Assembly (NCBI GenBank): GCA_964036275.1
Contig: CAXIWQ010000467.1
Location: 1 to 64,000, forward strand
Length of the DNA stretch: 64,000 bases
Source: Litoditis marina
Taxonomy: Eukaryota; Nematoda; Chromadorea; Rhabditida; Rhabditidae
Direction: 5' to 3'
A program made the translations under genes and the position numbers. The notes under the pieces were generated by a model, which saw only the letters and a list, made by a program, of their open reading frames with translations, did not search any database and had not been told where the DNA came from. Positions 36,215-45,713 of this stretch are shown here, piece after piece. How positions within the stretch are numbered: position 1 is the stretch's first letter; each line of letters begins with the position of its first letter.

Positions 36215-37310
36215 TTGTTCTCTTTTTGCTAGTTGTACTAGTACAACCACTCCTAGATTAGAACAACAACAACGAATTTGAAAAATTGGTGACTATCAAA
36301 CATCCTGATATCTAGATGATTTTTTTTTGATTTTTTTTTGAAATTTTAGGTCATTTCACTCGCGGGAGCCTATATTTTTTGCTGCTAGGCGCCACTTGGC
36401 ACCCGCACCAGACGCCATAAGCAACATGACATGAGCAAACTTCTGGCGCAGAGCTATATTCGTGGTTCACGCATGGGTTCCAAATTTTAGCCAATTTGGT
36501 TCAGTGGTTTTTTCAAACCTATGCGGACACCGGACGGGAGACGAGGGACGACGAACATTTTCATAGCACGAGAGCACAGTTTTTCCCAAAGTGGACCGCG
36601 ATTAACCCTTCTGACCCATTAGTTATTAGGATTTCAATGGAAAACGGCGACTTTTCATCGGTAAGCCCTATTTACAATGTTGGCGCCAATTGGCGCCTAA
36701 AATAGGCGCCGTTGGTAATATGCTGAATAAGAAACCTCTATGGCCTCATTTATTTATAATTCATACTTGTCTGCGAAATACCAGGCAAAACAGTACTTCG
36801 CAAGTGTTTTTCTCATTTGGCGCCAATAGGCGCCCGCGTTTGGCGCCAAGTGTCAGCCATGACACAATAATTGGGAAGATAGCTCAAAACCAATATTAAG
36901 ACACCTTGCCAAAATTCCGGACAATTTCACTTACGGGAACACATATTTATTGCTTTTGGCGCCCGCGCAAGCGCCAGAAAAAACGTAAAAACACCAAACT
37001 TTCGTCACCGAGCTAACTTCTGGTTTACACAAGTGTGCCAAATTTTAGTCAATTCGGTTCAGTAGTTTTTTCAAACCTATGCGGACACCGGAAAATTTCA
37101 TAACGACACGGACTCATAACTTTTTCAAACTCGACCGATTTTTCTAATTTTTTTCACACAACATGTATCTAATAGATCTCTAGCTCTTTTTTTAAATTTC
37201 GAAAAAATGGTTTCATTTGAAGACTTTTGTGGTTTGAAAGCTGAAAATGGGTGCGCAATGGCCAAACCAAACACAACTCACACGCTGGGCTTCGCGCTGC
37301 GCGCGATCAC
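36215..37310. mobile_element. GGCGCC-rich composite repeat, copy A
   Basis: A non-coding repeat with many near-palindromes built on TTGGCGCCAATTGGCGCC and GGCGCC. It is followed by a conserved tail: CTATGCGGACACCGGA, CATAACGACACG, CAACATGTATCTAATAGATC and GCTTCGCGCTGCGCGCGAT. The same order is found at 59012-59958, and the tail alone at 40600-41077. The region downstream of the hairpin MITE (ATTGTTCTCTTTTTGCTAG) is also shared with the copy at 59012, so hairpin and GGCGCC parts move together. Short open frames within are not conserved between copies. Confidence 0.7.
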
Positions 37311-38085
37311 CCATTGGCTCAATTTATGACGGTTTTTGAAAATGCCAATTTTTCATCGGAAACCTCGATTTTCAAAGTTGGCGCCACTTGGCGCCTAAAA
37401 TTGGCGTCAACGATGAATGATAGAAACCAACCCGTTGTTCTCACATATATTCATAATTTGTCCCTGTCAGCAAAATGGCAGTCATTACAGTATTTCACAA
37501 GTTTTTCATATTTGGCGCCAATAGGCGTCCGCGTTTGGCGCCAATTGTTAGCCATGTCACCATGTTCTGGGAAATAGCTGAAATTCGGTCTTACGTCGAT
37601 TCCCCACCTCCTTCACCCCCTGATGGTCGTCTCTCTTAATTAGCACCAGAGTGTTCGATGGTCGTCTCTCTTAATTGGTACCAGAGGTGACAGTCATGGT
37701 AATGGAAAGCCAGCTAGTGTACATTTGTTAAGTCACAAAGTTTAAAAGATTCATTAGAAATCTTATAGGGTGAGCGATTCATTTTGGAACTACTCTATAG
37801 TTACCTATGACAATCAGCAATCACACAGTTGAAAAGCTGCAAAAATATAGTACAAACATTATGAAATGATTCTTGAATCATTTCAGTAAATATATAACAT
37901 TCAGCACTTTATCATCGTGCGTGTACAAAATACGGAATACCGAACTTTAGCTTTCCATCAAGATAAGAATATTTGGGCGCGAGACTGTCATTATTAATAC
38001 TTTAACTATGGTAGTCGGTGAATGAACTGTTCATTTTTGAGAATTATTTTCTGGTTTCATAACTTTCAAATGGAGTTCATAGGAA
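37311..38085. other. No gene seen; GGCGCC end and a short tandem repeat
   Basis: This continues GGCGCC-type repeat sequence to about 37600. A 34-bp direct repeat follows (GATGGTCGTCTCTCTTAATT at about 37623 and 37657), then AT-rich sequence without a supported feature. Confidence 0.5.
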
Positions 38086-38292
38086 GGCCAATTCCATCAG
38101 GAACCCGGTATTTCGTTAACCCTATCAGGAAACCTTACCCGGGTTAACTGGTTAACTCTTTTGTTGACCCGTTTTTTTACAATGTCTTTTGGGGGAAATT
38201 AGGGGTTAACCGTTAACAAGTGGTTAACAAAAGGGTTAACCAAGTAACCTGGTCAATGTTTAACTGATAGGGTCAATAAAATACCGGGTGAA
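38086..38292. mobile_element. GGTTAAC-rich MITE with 8-bp target duplication
   Basis: A hairpin element of GGTTAAC/GTTAACC units opening GGCCAATTCC. It is flanked by CATAGGAA on both sides (38078-38085 and 38293-38300). Shared inner sequence with the element at 42477 includes ACCCGGTATTTCGTT. The GGCCAATT end also links it to the element at 60961. Confidence 0.8.
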
Positions 38293-38304
38293 CATAGGAA
38301 ATCT

Positions 38305-39135
38305 GGGACTACTGTAAACTCGTAGTAAACTAGTAGTAGTAGTAAAGGAGGAGTACTCTCGTGGTAGAGTAAGGGGTATCCTGGTAGAAAACTAGTAGTA
38401 AATACGGACGTCAAATTAAAAAATGCATTTTGGCAGTCTGAAACTAGTCTTTTTACGTTACATTATCTCCACAGAATTTAAATCACAGTGATTTGTAGGC
38501 ATTATGAGCACGTAGACAGTTAGTAGTAACTTACTCGTAGGCTAGTAGTAACTTACTCGTAGGCTAGTAGAAACCTGTAGTACGCTAACTAGGCAGGAAA
38601 GTGCTGAAAATTCATAATATGGGAAAATTTCTATCGATTTAGTGCTACTGTAGAACGGGCTTAAGTATAATATTTTTTGTAAGGGCTCGTGGCGCATTCA
38701 CGTTATTCCATAGTGAGCGCTGAACAGTGAAGCGCGCCTGTAATCGTATACGATTGTGGCGCGCTTCAGACATCAGTAGCGTGGCGCAGTGGTAAGTGTC
38801 TCGCTTCAGAAGCGAGAGCTCGAGAGTTCGAGTCCCGGATGGTGCAAAACATGGTAATCAGCAGAGTAATGCGATAGAGGATAACGTAACTACTTATAGA
38901 ATATATATGATCCTAAAAAAAAATAATTTATTTTATTTTATTTTTTATTTTCAAAATTGACTTTTACCACAGATAAACTAGTAGCTGACTACCATCTCAC
39001 TAGTAGTTAGGTAGGAGTAGAACTATGTTTAACTCCTCCCCTACGCCTACATTACTACAAGAGAACTAGTAGTTTACTAGTAGTAGAATAGGAGTGTGGT
39101 AGGAGTTCACTAGTAGTTTACTTGTCGTTATAGAA
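38305..39135. mobile_element. CTAGTAG-rich element with tRNA-like core
   Basis: The flanks are dense in TAGTAGTTTACTAGTAG-type sequence in opposite orientations (38318-38410 and 38985-39130), giving long imperfect inverted ends around a tRNA-like segment. Landmarks TTGGCAGTCTGAAAC, CTCGTAGGCTAGTAG and GGGCTCGTGGCGCATTC also occur, inverted, at 51990-52811 in two partial tandem copies. No protein is encoded. The promoter-like A and B boxes suggest a SINE-type or tRNA-carrying MITE. Confidence 0.6.
38775..38846 (+). other. tRNA-like sequence with Pol III A and B boxes
   Basis: TGGCGCAGTGG (38782-38792) fits the internal A box, and AGTTCGAGTCC (38825-38835) fits the B box. Between them CTCGC-TTCAGAA-GCGAG forms a perfect anticodon-arm-like hairpin with CAG in the anticodon position. 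The acceptor and T stems do not pair properly, so it is unlikely to be a functional tRNA. It looks like the promoter head of a tRNA-derived repeat. Confidence 0.6.
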
Positions 39136-40599
39136 TCACTGTGGAAATGCAGAAATCGCCTCATCGTAATGATTGAATAACAAATGTTTCTTTTCATTTT
39201 TGTGGTAAGTCTTCTGGATTATCGCACACTTTCCTTCACGAATAAACAAAACAAGCCGCTTATAATAAACAAAACAAGCCGCTTATGTTCATCATTACTG
39301 AAAATTTAGTTGCTGATCATCATGAAAGAGCAACGCATACAAACATTATAGGATATTTTTGTGCTAGTCCTACATCAACCGACCTATATCAAACTAAAGT
39401 CAATGAGACGAGACTAAGTGTACTTACGTTCAATCTAAGAACCGTACAAGCCGATCGCGGTTACTGACCCACCAATTGAGACTATTACGACGGTTGAACT
39501 TTCAAAAAACTTTGATGAGACCACTACTGACTAAGCGTTATTGATGTTCGTGTAGTTGATTTAGATATGAGTGATCCACTAAAAAATCTACGCTGCTAAC
39601 AATTTCATACCTAGAACAGAAAGCTATGTTGTCCGAACAAGTGTACTGGTTGGGGTTGCAACTGTAGTTTATTTTGAACCACACTTGCTTACTCGCTCCA
39701 ACAATCGACGAGCTTCATGTGAAATCAACATTCCAGGTTGGAACCCCTCTGAAAATTAGGGAAACCAACGAAAGATGCACAATCTTGGAATGTTCTTTAC
39801 TACGTGCTATCGTAGTAAAAATTTTGATTTACGATAGTTTCGCGCCCGTTATATGGCCTGCTGAAGTGAGGTGTCGTACGGAGTTGGCTCCGAATTCGCA
39901 CCTCAGATTAAACAAATAAATCACCTAGTGGCATTGATACAGACTCTACATAACACTTTCTCACAACTTTATCGCTCTGTCTTTTTTCAATTTTTTCAAC
40001 GGAAACTGTGAGCACGAGTGTAGCTTCTCTAGCATTTTTGACTAGCGTCAGAACTCTTGTATTTCTTAATGTAAATATTCACTGTTAAATTGCAAACGTT
40101 CGGCTCTATTCATAACCCTGATGAAGTTTCTTCGAAGTGTGGTGGTAAGATTAGTTATTAACTGAAAGTTCAGCTCCATCCGGGACACTGCATTCGATTA
40201 AGTTTTTGGGTAGAGGCAAACGTACCACTTTTCATACTCTTTTTCTTATTCTCTTAGTTTGTATCACTTTACATGAGCTTACCCTTATTTACACACCACA
40301 CGGAAAAACTACAGCATCTACAAAACATGTGATCGTTTACCTGAGTCCCCATGCTTGAAATGATGTATTCACTACAGGTTTTCGTTTACTTGGAGAATTA
40401 CAGTGTAACTAGTAAGGTAACTTTCTTTTCAAATTCCGCTCCCTGTTAGATAGTATGCCAATTAGGGATGATCAGAACATAATCAAACGCTTGCCGCCAT
40501 TCAAAGACATACCGCTAACCTACCCGGGTGCCATTCTACAGGTTGTCTCGTAATTGAATTGACCTCTTTTAGTCGAGGGGGTAATCGACATGAAACCCT
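39136..40599. other. No supported gene; short repeat only
   Basis: AT-rich DNA. The 23-bp unit AATAAACAAAACAAGCCGCT is repeated in tandem near 39241-39285. Small open frames (39285-39467, 39674-39919) have no recognisable domain or consistent splice context. A stretch near 40474-40545 could encode RLPPFKDIPLTYPGA, possibly a relic exon, but nothing around it supports a gene. Confidence 0.4.
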
Positions 40600-41077
40600 G
40601 GAATTCACTATCATGACCTCTGTGCGAAATTCGAACAAATTTATTCATGGGAACACATATTTTCCAGCTTTTGGCGCCAGCGCAAGCGTAAGACATAACG
40701 TGACATCACCAAACTTCTGGGGCCGCGCTAACTTTAGGGTTTACACATGTGTGCCAAATTTCAGCCGAATCGGTCCAGTAGTTAAAAAAAACTAATTTTC
40801 TATGCGGACATTGGACGAGGGACGAGGGACGCGCGACGAGGGACAACGGAAATTTTCATAACGACACGACAGCATAACTTTTTTCAACCTTAACCGATTT
40901 TCCTAATTGTTTCACACAATATGTATTTAATAGATATCTAGCTCCTCTCTCTCTCTTTCTTTTTAAATTTCGAAAAAATGTTTTATTTGAAGACTTTTGT
41001 GGTTTGAAAGCCAAAAATGGGTGCGCAATGGCTAAACCAAACACAACTCACACGCAGCGCTTCGGGCTGCGCGCGAT
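40600..41077. mobile_element. GGCGCC-rich composite repeat, tail copy B
   Basis: This matches the tail of copies A and D: TTTACACATGTGTGCCAAAT, CTATGCGGACATTGGACGAG, and ending GCTTCGGGCTGCGCGCGAT. It marks the right edge of the transposon nest, since at 41078 the sequence returns to the unique DNA expected after duplication copy 1. Confidence 0.75.
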
Positions 41078-41120
41078 ACCATCTGCGCTCATACAAACAT
41101 TGACAAATCGTATAAATGTG
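41078..41120. repeat. Displaced end of duplication copy 1
   Basis: ACCATCTGCGCTCATACAAA and the following ~24 bases are the same as 44981-45023, which directly follows duplication copy 2. This is the continuation of copy 1 at 35870, moved away by inserted transposons. It includes the stop codon region of the glutamine-rich gene. Confidence 0.85.
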
Positions 41121-44100
41121 TTCGTACACAACACAAAGTGAGCAGTTTAGCCCAGATTTTCTCTAAGCGACAACTATGAATGAACGTACGACTGGCGTTG
41201 AGCGGGGACTGACGTAGCGCCAGCGCATCGGGTGCCGCCGCGACCACAGAGTCCATGGCGGAAGCCAGCTGACTGCTCGACTGCGGTATCAAACCGCCCG
41301 AACGCTGCTGCTGTTGTTGTTGACGAACCTGAAACCGAGAACTGAGTCAGATATAAATAGAAGCTTTTGGCTTTGACTTCATAATGTGAAATCACAATGT
41401 TCACATGATAGAGAACTGAGATGAATTTCCCCTTTAGAGAAGTACGATTATGTGGTCCAATCCCAACACTTCAGTCCTATAAACTGCGATACATTTTCCA
41501 ATTGCAGTTTGAAGGACCACGGGATTGGTCCACATAATCGTCCTGCTTCATCATCGCAATTTTGAATGCTTTTTCGAAAATATTACATATAATATTCATG
41601 TTCAGTCAACTAGATAGTCCATTTCACTATGATGTGTACTTGAGACACGGCGGCTGCATCGAGTGTTTCGCTCAGTGGACCGACCTGTGCTGTGTTCAGG
41701 CGATTCGTCTCAGCCTGAAACTGTTGGATGCTGGCCGACAATTGCGCCCACTGACGCTCCTGTTGGATCTGCAAAAGACACGGATGAAAATACAATAACG
41801 GTACATAATAATAACAACAATAATTTTTTTAAATAGAAACAGTAAGCAGTAACAGTTGCTCATGGTGATCTATATTATCTCAGCAATCATCAGTGAAAAG
41901 AAAACCAGAAAGTGTGAGAGTTTTGTTCGTTTCACCGTTTAAGCAAAAGTGAGCAGTACGAGGTTTTGAATGAGTCTGCAACAAAAATAGAACAATACAT
42001 TTGTTTGTACTCCGGGTTACGACGTACGTTTAAACCACTATATACTCTCACGGTAAAATTATACTTTTGCGAATATTGGTTTTGTGGACAGTTGTGCGAA
42101 CAAATGTATTGTTCTTCCGCAGGCGTTGTTCTGATTTGACGCCACCGGGCGTCAGCGTTTGGCGCGCAGCGTTAGCCATGACACCGAATTCTCGGAAGTA
42201 GCTGGAATCAACTATGCCAACCTGTGTGCGAAACTTCGCATCATTTCCCTTGTGGAGACCCACAGTTTTTAACGCTTAGCGCCAATTGGCACCATAGGCA
42301 ACATGACATCAGCAAACTTTCAGCGGCGGAATAGCTTCGGTGACACACGTGTGCCGAATTTCAGCCGATTTGGAAGTTTTTAATTAAAGTAGGACGTTTT
42401 TTAAACTGCAAGTGAAAAATGTATTGCAGTTTAAAGGACTGAAGCGTTGGCATTGGACTCCATAATCGTCTTTCTTTGACCCGGTATTTCGTTCACCTAT
42501 CCAGTTAACCATTTACCGAGTCAACTGGTTAACCCGTTCGTTGACCAAACCTCAAATTTCCCCGAAAAGACATTGTAGAAAATAGTTACAACTGGGCTAA
42601 AAGAGAAGGACGACTATGTGGTCAGATCGCAACGCTACAGTCTTTCAAACTGCAATACATTTTTCAATTGCAGTTTGAAGGACCGTTGACACGAGATTGG
42701 TCCACATTAACTATTAAAAAAAGTGTCAACTAGATTAACGTTACCTGATAGGGTTAACGAAATACCGGGTTCCTTATGTAATTGGCCAGAAAAAGTAGGT
42801 TTTTATAGATTATTAATTTATTAAGGGAAACTCCACGTTCAATAAAAGCTGATTTGGCAAACTTGAGCGAATTCAATGTGTTGTATAAAAAACCAAAAGC
42901 AACTAACAACGAAACAAAGTTGGTGAATCTGTTGAATGTTAGATTCTCCTGAGAGAAAGAGAATAATTACCTGGGAGAGATGAACCGTTGTTGAGGTTTC
43001 ACCATAATGGACGCCTGAGTCGGAGCATCTACGCTAGAAGCAAACTGAGATAAAATCAATAACTTCACAACTTTTGTGGTGGAGACCACGTGGTCAAGTG
43101 ACCAGAGCTCGGCTCACTCTACATGACCAGATTTCGATCCCCACTACAGCTGGTAACAAAGCTCCCACTCTCACTTATGATTAGTATCATTATAGTTATT
43201 CGTGTTGTACTTCACAAAATATGTTCAACTGTACCCACCAAGTTCTTGGCGTCGGCCGCCTGACTGCCACCGGCCGAATGACGGGCACTTGACGAACAGG
43301 CGGCTCCGATCACATGACCATTTGTCTCCATCGACTGCGAAGAGAGCGAAGACGTTTGAGCCTGTAATCACAGAAATAATCTACCGGAACACACCACTCG
43401 ATCCTTCACAACGGAATGCCACGCATAACGGCTATTAACAGAAGTAACTGGTAAATAACGTTAAACCCTTCAGCATTAAGTTGACAATCGTCAAATTTAA
43501 CGAGAATGGTTGGCAGGTCTCATAATTACGTGAAACTTGTTGACAGTACAATAGCACGTTGCACGTGCCTGTAAAAACAAAATACAGGCCATGAAATTAC
43601 GTAAAAGTCTTCAGGAGTACGTTGGCACACGTTAAAACCAACGAAAACCGCTGGCAGCTCTTACAACTACGTGAAACTAGGCCTTGTTAGGTGTAATGTT
43701 TTGGCAAACAACTGGGGAACATAAAAAGTCACCATAGTAAACACATAATAGACATATTTCATTTCATATCGTGTTTAATGAAAGTCCCCAAGTAATCTAC
43801 TAGATTTACAACTGCCAGGTGCCGCAGGCGTCTAGTCACTCTACATATATACTTTATTGTGCTGAGCTCACGCTTCTTGTTCCCACGTTCGAAAAGGAAC
43901 GTTAGATCGTGCAAACAAGGCATACTGGCAGTCTTACAATTTAGACTTGATAAACTCAGTTGGAGAAGTATAGAGTTAATCCTAACTAGATTCGATAGCT
44001 GTATGAAAGAATCAATACAATCGTTAATTGATACCAACTACCTCCGGAGGTGGTGGTCGCCGCAGAGGGTACATTCCGAGAGTAGGTTGCTGCTGAAACA

Positions 44101-44223
44101 GCTGGGCCAGAGAATCTAGCTGCTGTTGGCGACTATAATGTTGTTGTTGTTGTTGTTGCTGTGCCTGATGTAGATGCATCTGCTGAAGCCCAACATCGTG
44201 CAGAGAGGCTGCCGTCTTTGTAG
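41089..44223 (-). CDS. Glutamine-rich protein, five exons, 5' end not seen
   Basis: Exons read on the minus strand: 44223-44042 (glutamine tract, then GMYPLRRPPPPE), 43361-43239 (AQTSSLSSQSMETNGHV), 43044-42971 (SIMVKPQQRFISP), 41768-41640 (IQQERQWAQLSASIQQFQAE) and 41328-41089 (VRQQQQQQRSGG, stop TGA). Splice signals are good (for example TTTTCAG and GTGGGT). The composition is low-complexity: glutamine, serine and alanine, with one short coiled-coil-like exon. That composition suits a scaffold or transcription-related protein, but no family is recognised. The third and fourth exons do not share phase, so either an exon is unseen in 41800-42970, where MITEs have inserted, or the gene is damaged. 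Upstream exons are not found. Confidence 0.6.
41436..41547. mobile_element. ~115-bp MITE (GGACGATTATGTGGTCCAAT), copy 1
   Basis: A short element with inverted ends GACGATTATGTGGTCCAATC and ATTGGTCCACATAATCGTC and an inner inverted pair based on AACTGCAATACATTTTTC. It lies in an intron of the glutamine-rich gene. Other copies are at 42378-42474, 42600-42716, 56815-56932 and 57082-57202. Confidence 0.8.
41885..42377. mobile_element. Composite hairpin/GGCGCC repeat, copy C (decayed)
   Basis: It contains both arms of the 341-bp hairpin family (GTGTGAGAGTTTTGTTCG, CAACAAAAATAGAACAATAC, then TGTGCGAACAAATGTATTGT) followed by GGCGCC-type sequence (TTTGGCGCGCAGCGTTAGCC). Many differences from copies A and D suggest it is older. 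It lies between the third and fourth visible exons of the glutamine-rich gene. Confidence 0.65.
42378..42474. mobile_element. ~115-bp MITE, copy 2 (partial)
   Basis: AGGACGTTTTTTAAACTGCA at the left and GGACTGAAGCGTTGGCATTG with CATAATCGTC at the right match this family in part. The outer left arm is shortened. It abuts the GGTTAAC-type MITE at 42477. Confidence 0.6.
42477..42795. mobile_element. GGTTAAC-rich MITE split by another MITE
   Basis: The left part (GACCCGGTATTTCGTT to GTAGAAAATAGTTACAAC) and right part (GTGTCAACTAGATTAACG to AACGAAATACCGGGTTCC, ending AATTGGCC) are the two arms of one hairpin element. The 117-bp element at 42600-42716 lies between them. This gives a relative age: the GGTTAAC element came first. 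Confidence 0.75.
42600..42716. mobile_element. ~115-bp MITE, copy 3, nested
   Basis: A full-length copy: GAAGGACGACTATGTGGTC at the left, an AACTGCAATACATTTTTCAA inner arm, and GATTGGTCCACATTAA at the right. It is inserted inside the GGTTAAC-rich MITE. Confidence 0.8.
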
Positions 44224-44980
44224 CTGAAAATACATACTTGAACTGCCTCCGAAAGTCAAATTGGAAAGGTTTTATATGTTAGATTGGTGGGTCTACCCGG
44301 AAATAGCGTATAAAGCACAACAAAAGTACTCCCATAATTATTTTCTGTTTTACAGTCCCAACTTGATTCTGATGTATTTTGTTAGTGAGGTGTAAATGGA
44401 GAAACTCGAAATTAGAGACCTCCATGCTATAGAATAAATCCAGCATCCAACTTCAGACAAAATATGTATGAGGGACCGAATGAGCTTATAATGCTTGCTC
44501 ATTCCTATCTACACTTAACGAAAGAGGAATCGTCTAGGATCGATATTCATACTGAATAATATCTTTGACTGTAAAGCATGAGTCTAGTTCTAGTAACGAA
44601 GCCCCCGCTACAAAGATCTGTGATATGTAGGCAAACTCCACAAGGAACCGCGAATTTCGTTAACCCTGACAGTTAACCGTTAACCATTTAACCAAGTTTC
44701 ACAGTTAACCATTTTTCTATTAACCCTTTGGTAACCCTTTTTTCTAAAATCTTTTGGGCGGAATTCGCGGTTACCAAGTGGTTAACAAAAGTGTTGACCA
44801 TTTTTTGGTTAACGGTTAACTGGCGCGGTTAACAAAAAACGCGGTTAAATGAAGAATTCGTCATATGTATGATGATCACCGCCTCGTAACGGAGCGAAGG
44901 GAATGAACAACTTTCTGAATAGCCCTCATGTGATACGCGAACCGGGCCCAAAAGTATGGAATGCGCGGACGCTAAACACT
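43122..44980. repeat. 1.9-kb direct duplication, copy 2
   Basis: The partner of 34016-35870, in the same orientation, with very high identity and a few small indels. It carries the better-preserved versions of two exons of the glutamine-rich gene and the same nested MITE (44630-44862). Its right end runs on without interruption into ACCATCTGCGCTCATAC, showing the ancestral junction. Confidence 0.95.
44630..44862. mobile_element. GGTTAAC-rich MITE, copy in duplication 2
   Basis: The same insertion as at 35518-35748, flanked by ATATGTA on both sides, and therefore older than the duplication. It lies upstream of the glutamine-rich gene's first visible exon. Confidence 0.8.
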
Positions 44981-45103
44981 ATACCATCTGCGCTCATACA
45001 AACATTGACAAATCGTATAAATGTTCACACACATCAAACGCTTTGAATCGCCAAAGGCTTTCAACCAAGGACCAAGCACATAACATGAGTTGTAATTCCT
45101 TAC

Positions 45104-45669
45104 GTGACTTTTCATGGTGAAGGATTGCGGGTTTAGCTCTTCGTGCAGAAACTGAACATCCCGAGCCACACGCTTGATCAAGTCGATGGATGCATCAGTT
45201 AGAAGAAAATGCCATTCCAGCATCCTAGATACAAACCAGAAGCCAACCAGCATGGCTGCCGCCATGCAGCTATTTCTAGTTCGGAGAGAAGGACAGTAGG
45301 AGGTACACAGTGGAAAAATAACGTTGCACATCTGTAAAGAGGGTACGTGCAGACAGGTGTGGACAGATAGTAGTTAAATTCCCTCTATTTTTCTTGAGTG
45401 GAAGCTGGAAGTCAAATCTCAGAACGGAAAACATGTGTTGATCAATAACGAAAAAGTTATAAGCCGGACGATCAAGTTGTCACACCTGCTGTTTCTCCGA
45501 TCCTGTAGAACTAGAACGGTCTTCGATAGAAAGAACGTAGGCCCCTGAGTACGTGGAGTTTACGATTCTGAAAACAAAACCGATGCTTTCTTATATATGT
45601 ATACCGACTATTTAGCTATAGGGAATCAGTTTCACATGAGAAATAAGCAAATTCTAATGCAATCGGACG

Positions 45670-45713
<44 letters not shown>

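Noticed and set aside
35956..36261. 101-codon frame in the hairpin MITE
   Set aside because: It lies across palindromic arms and is not kept in the related copies at 41885 and 58855.
38775..38846. Functional leucine tRNA with CAG anticodon
   Set aside because: The acceptor and T stems do not pair and a relative has lost the B box, so it is a tRNA-derived repeat.
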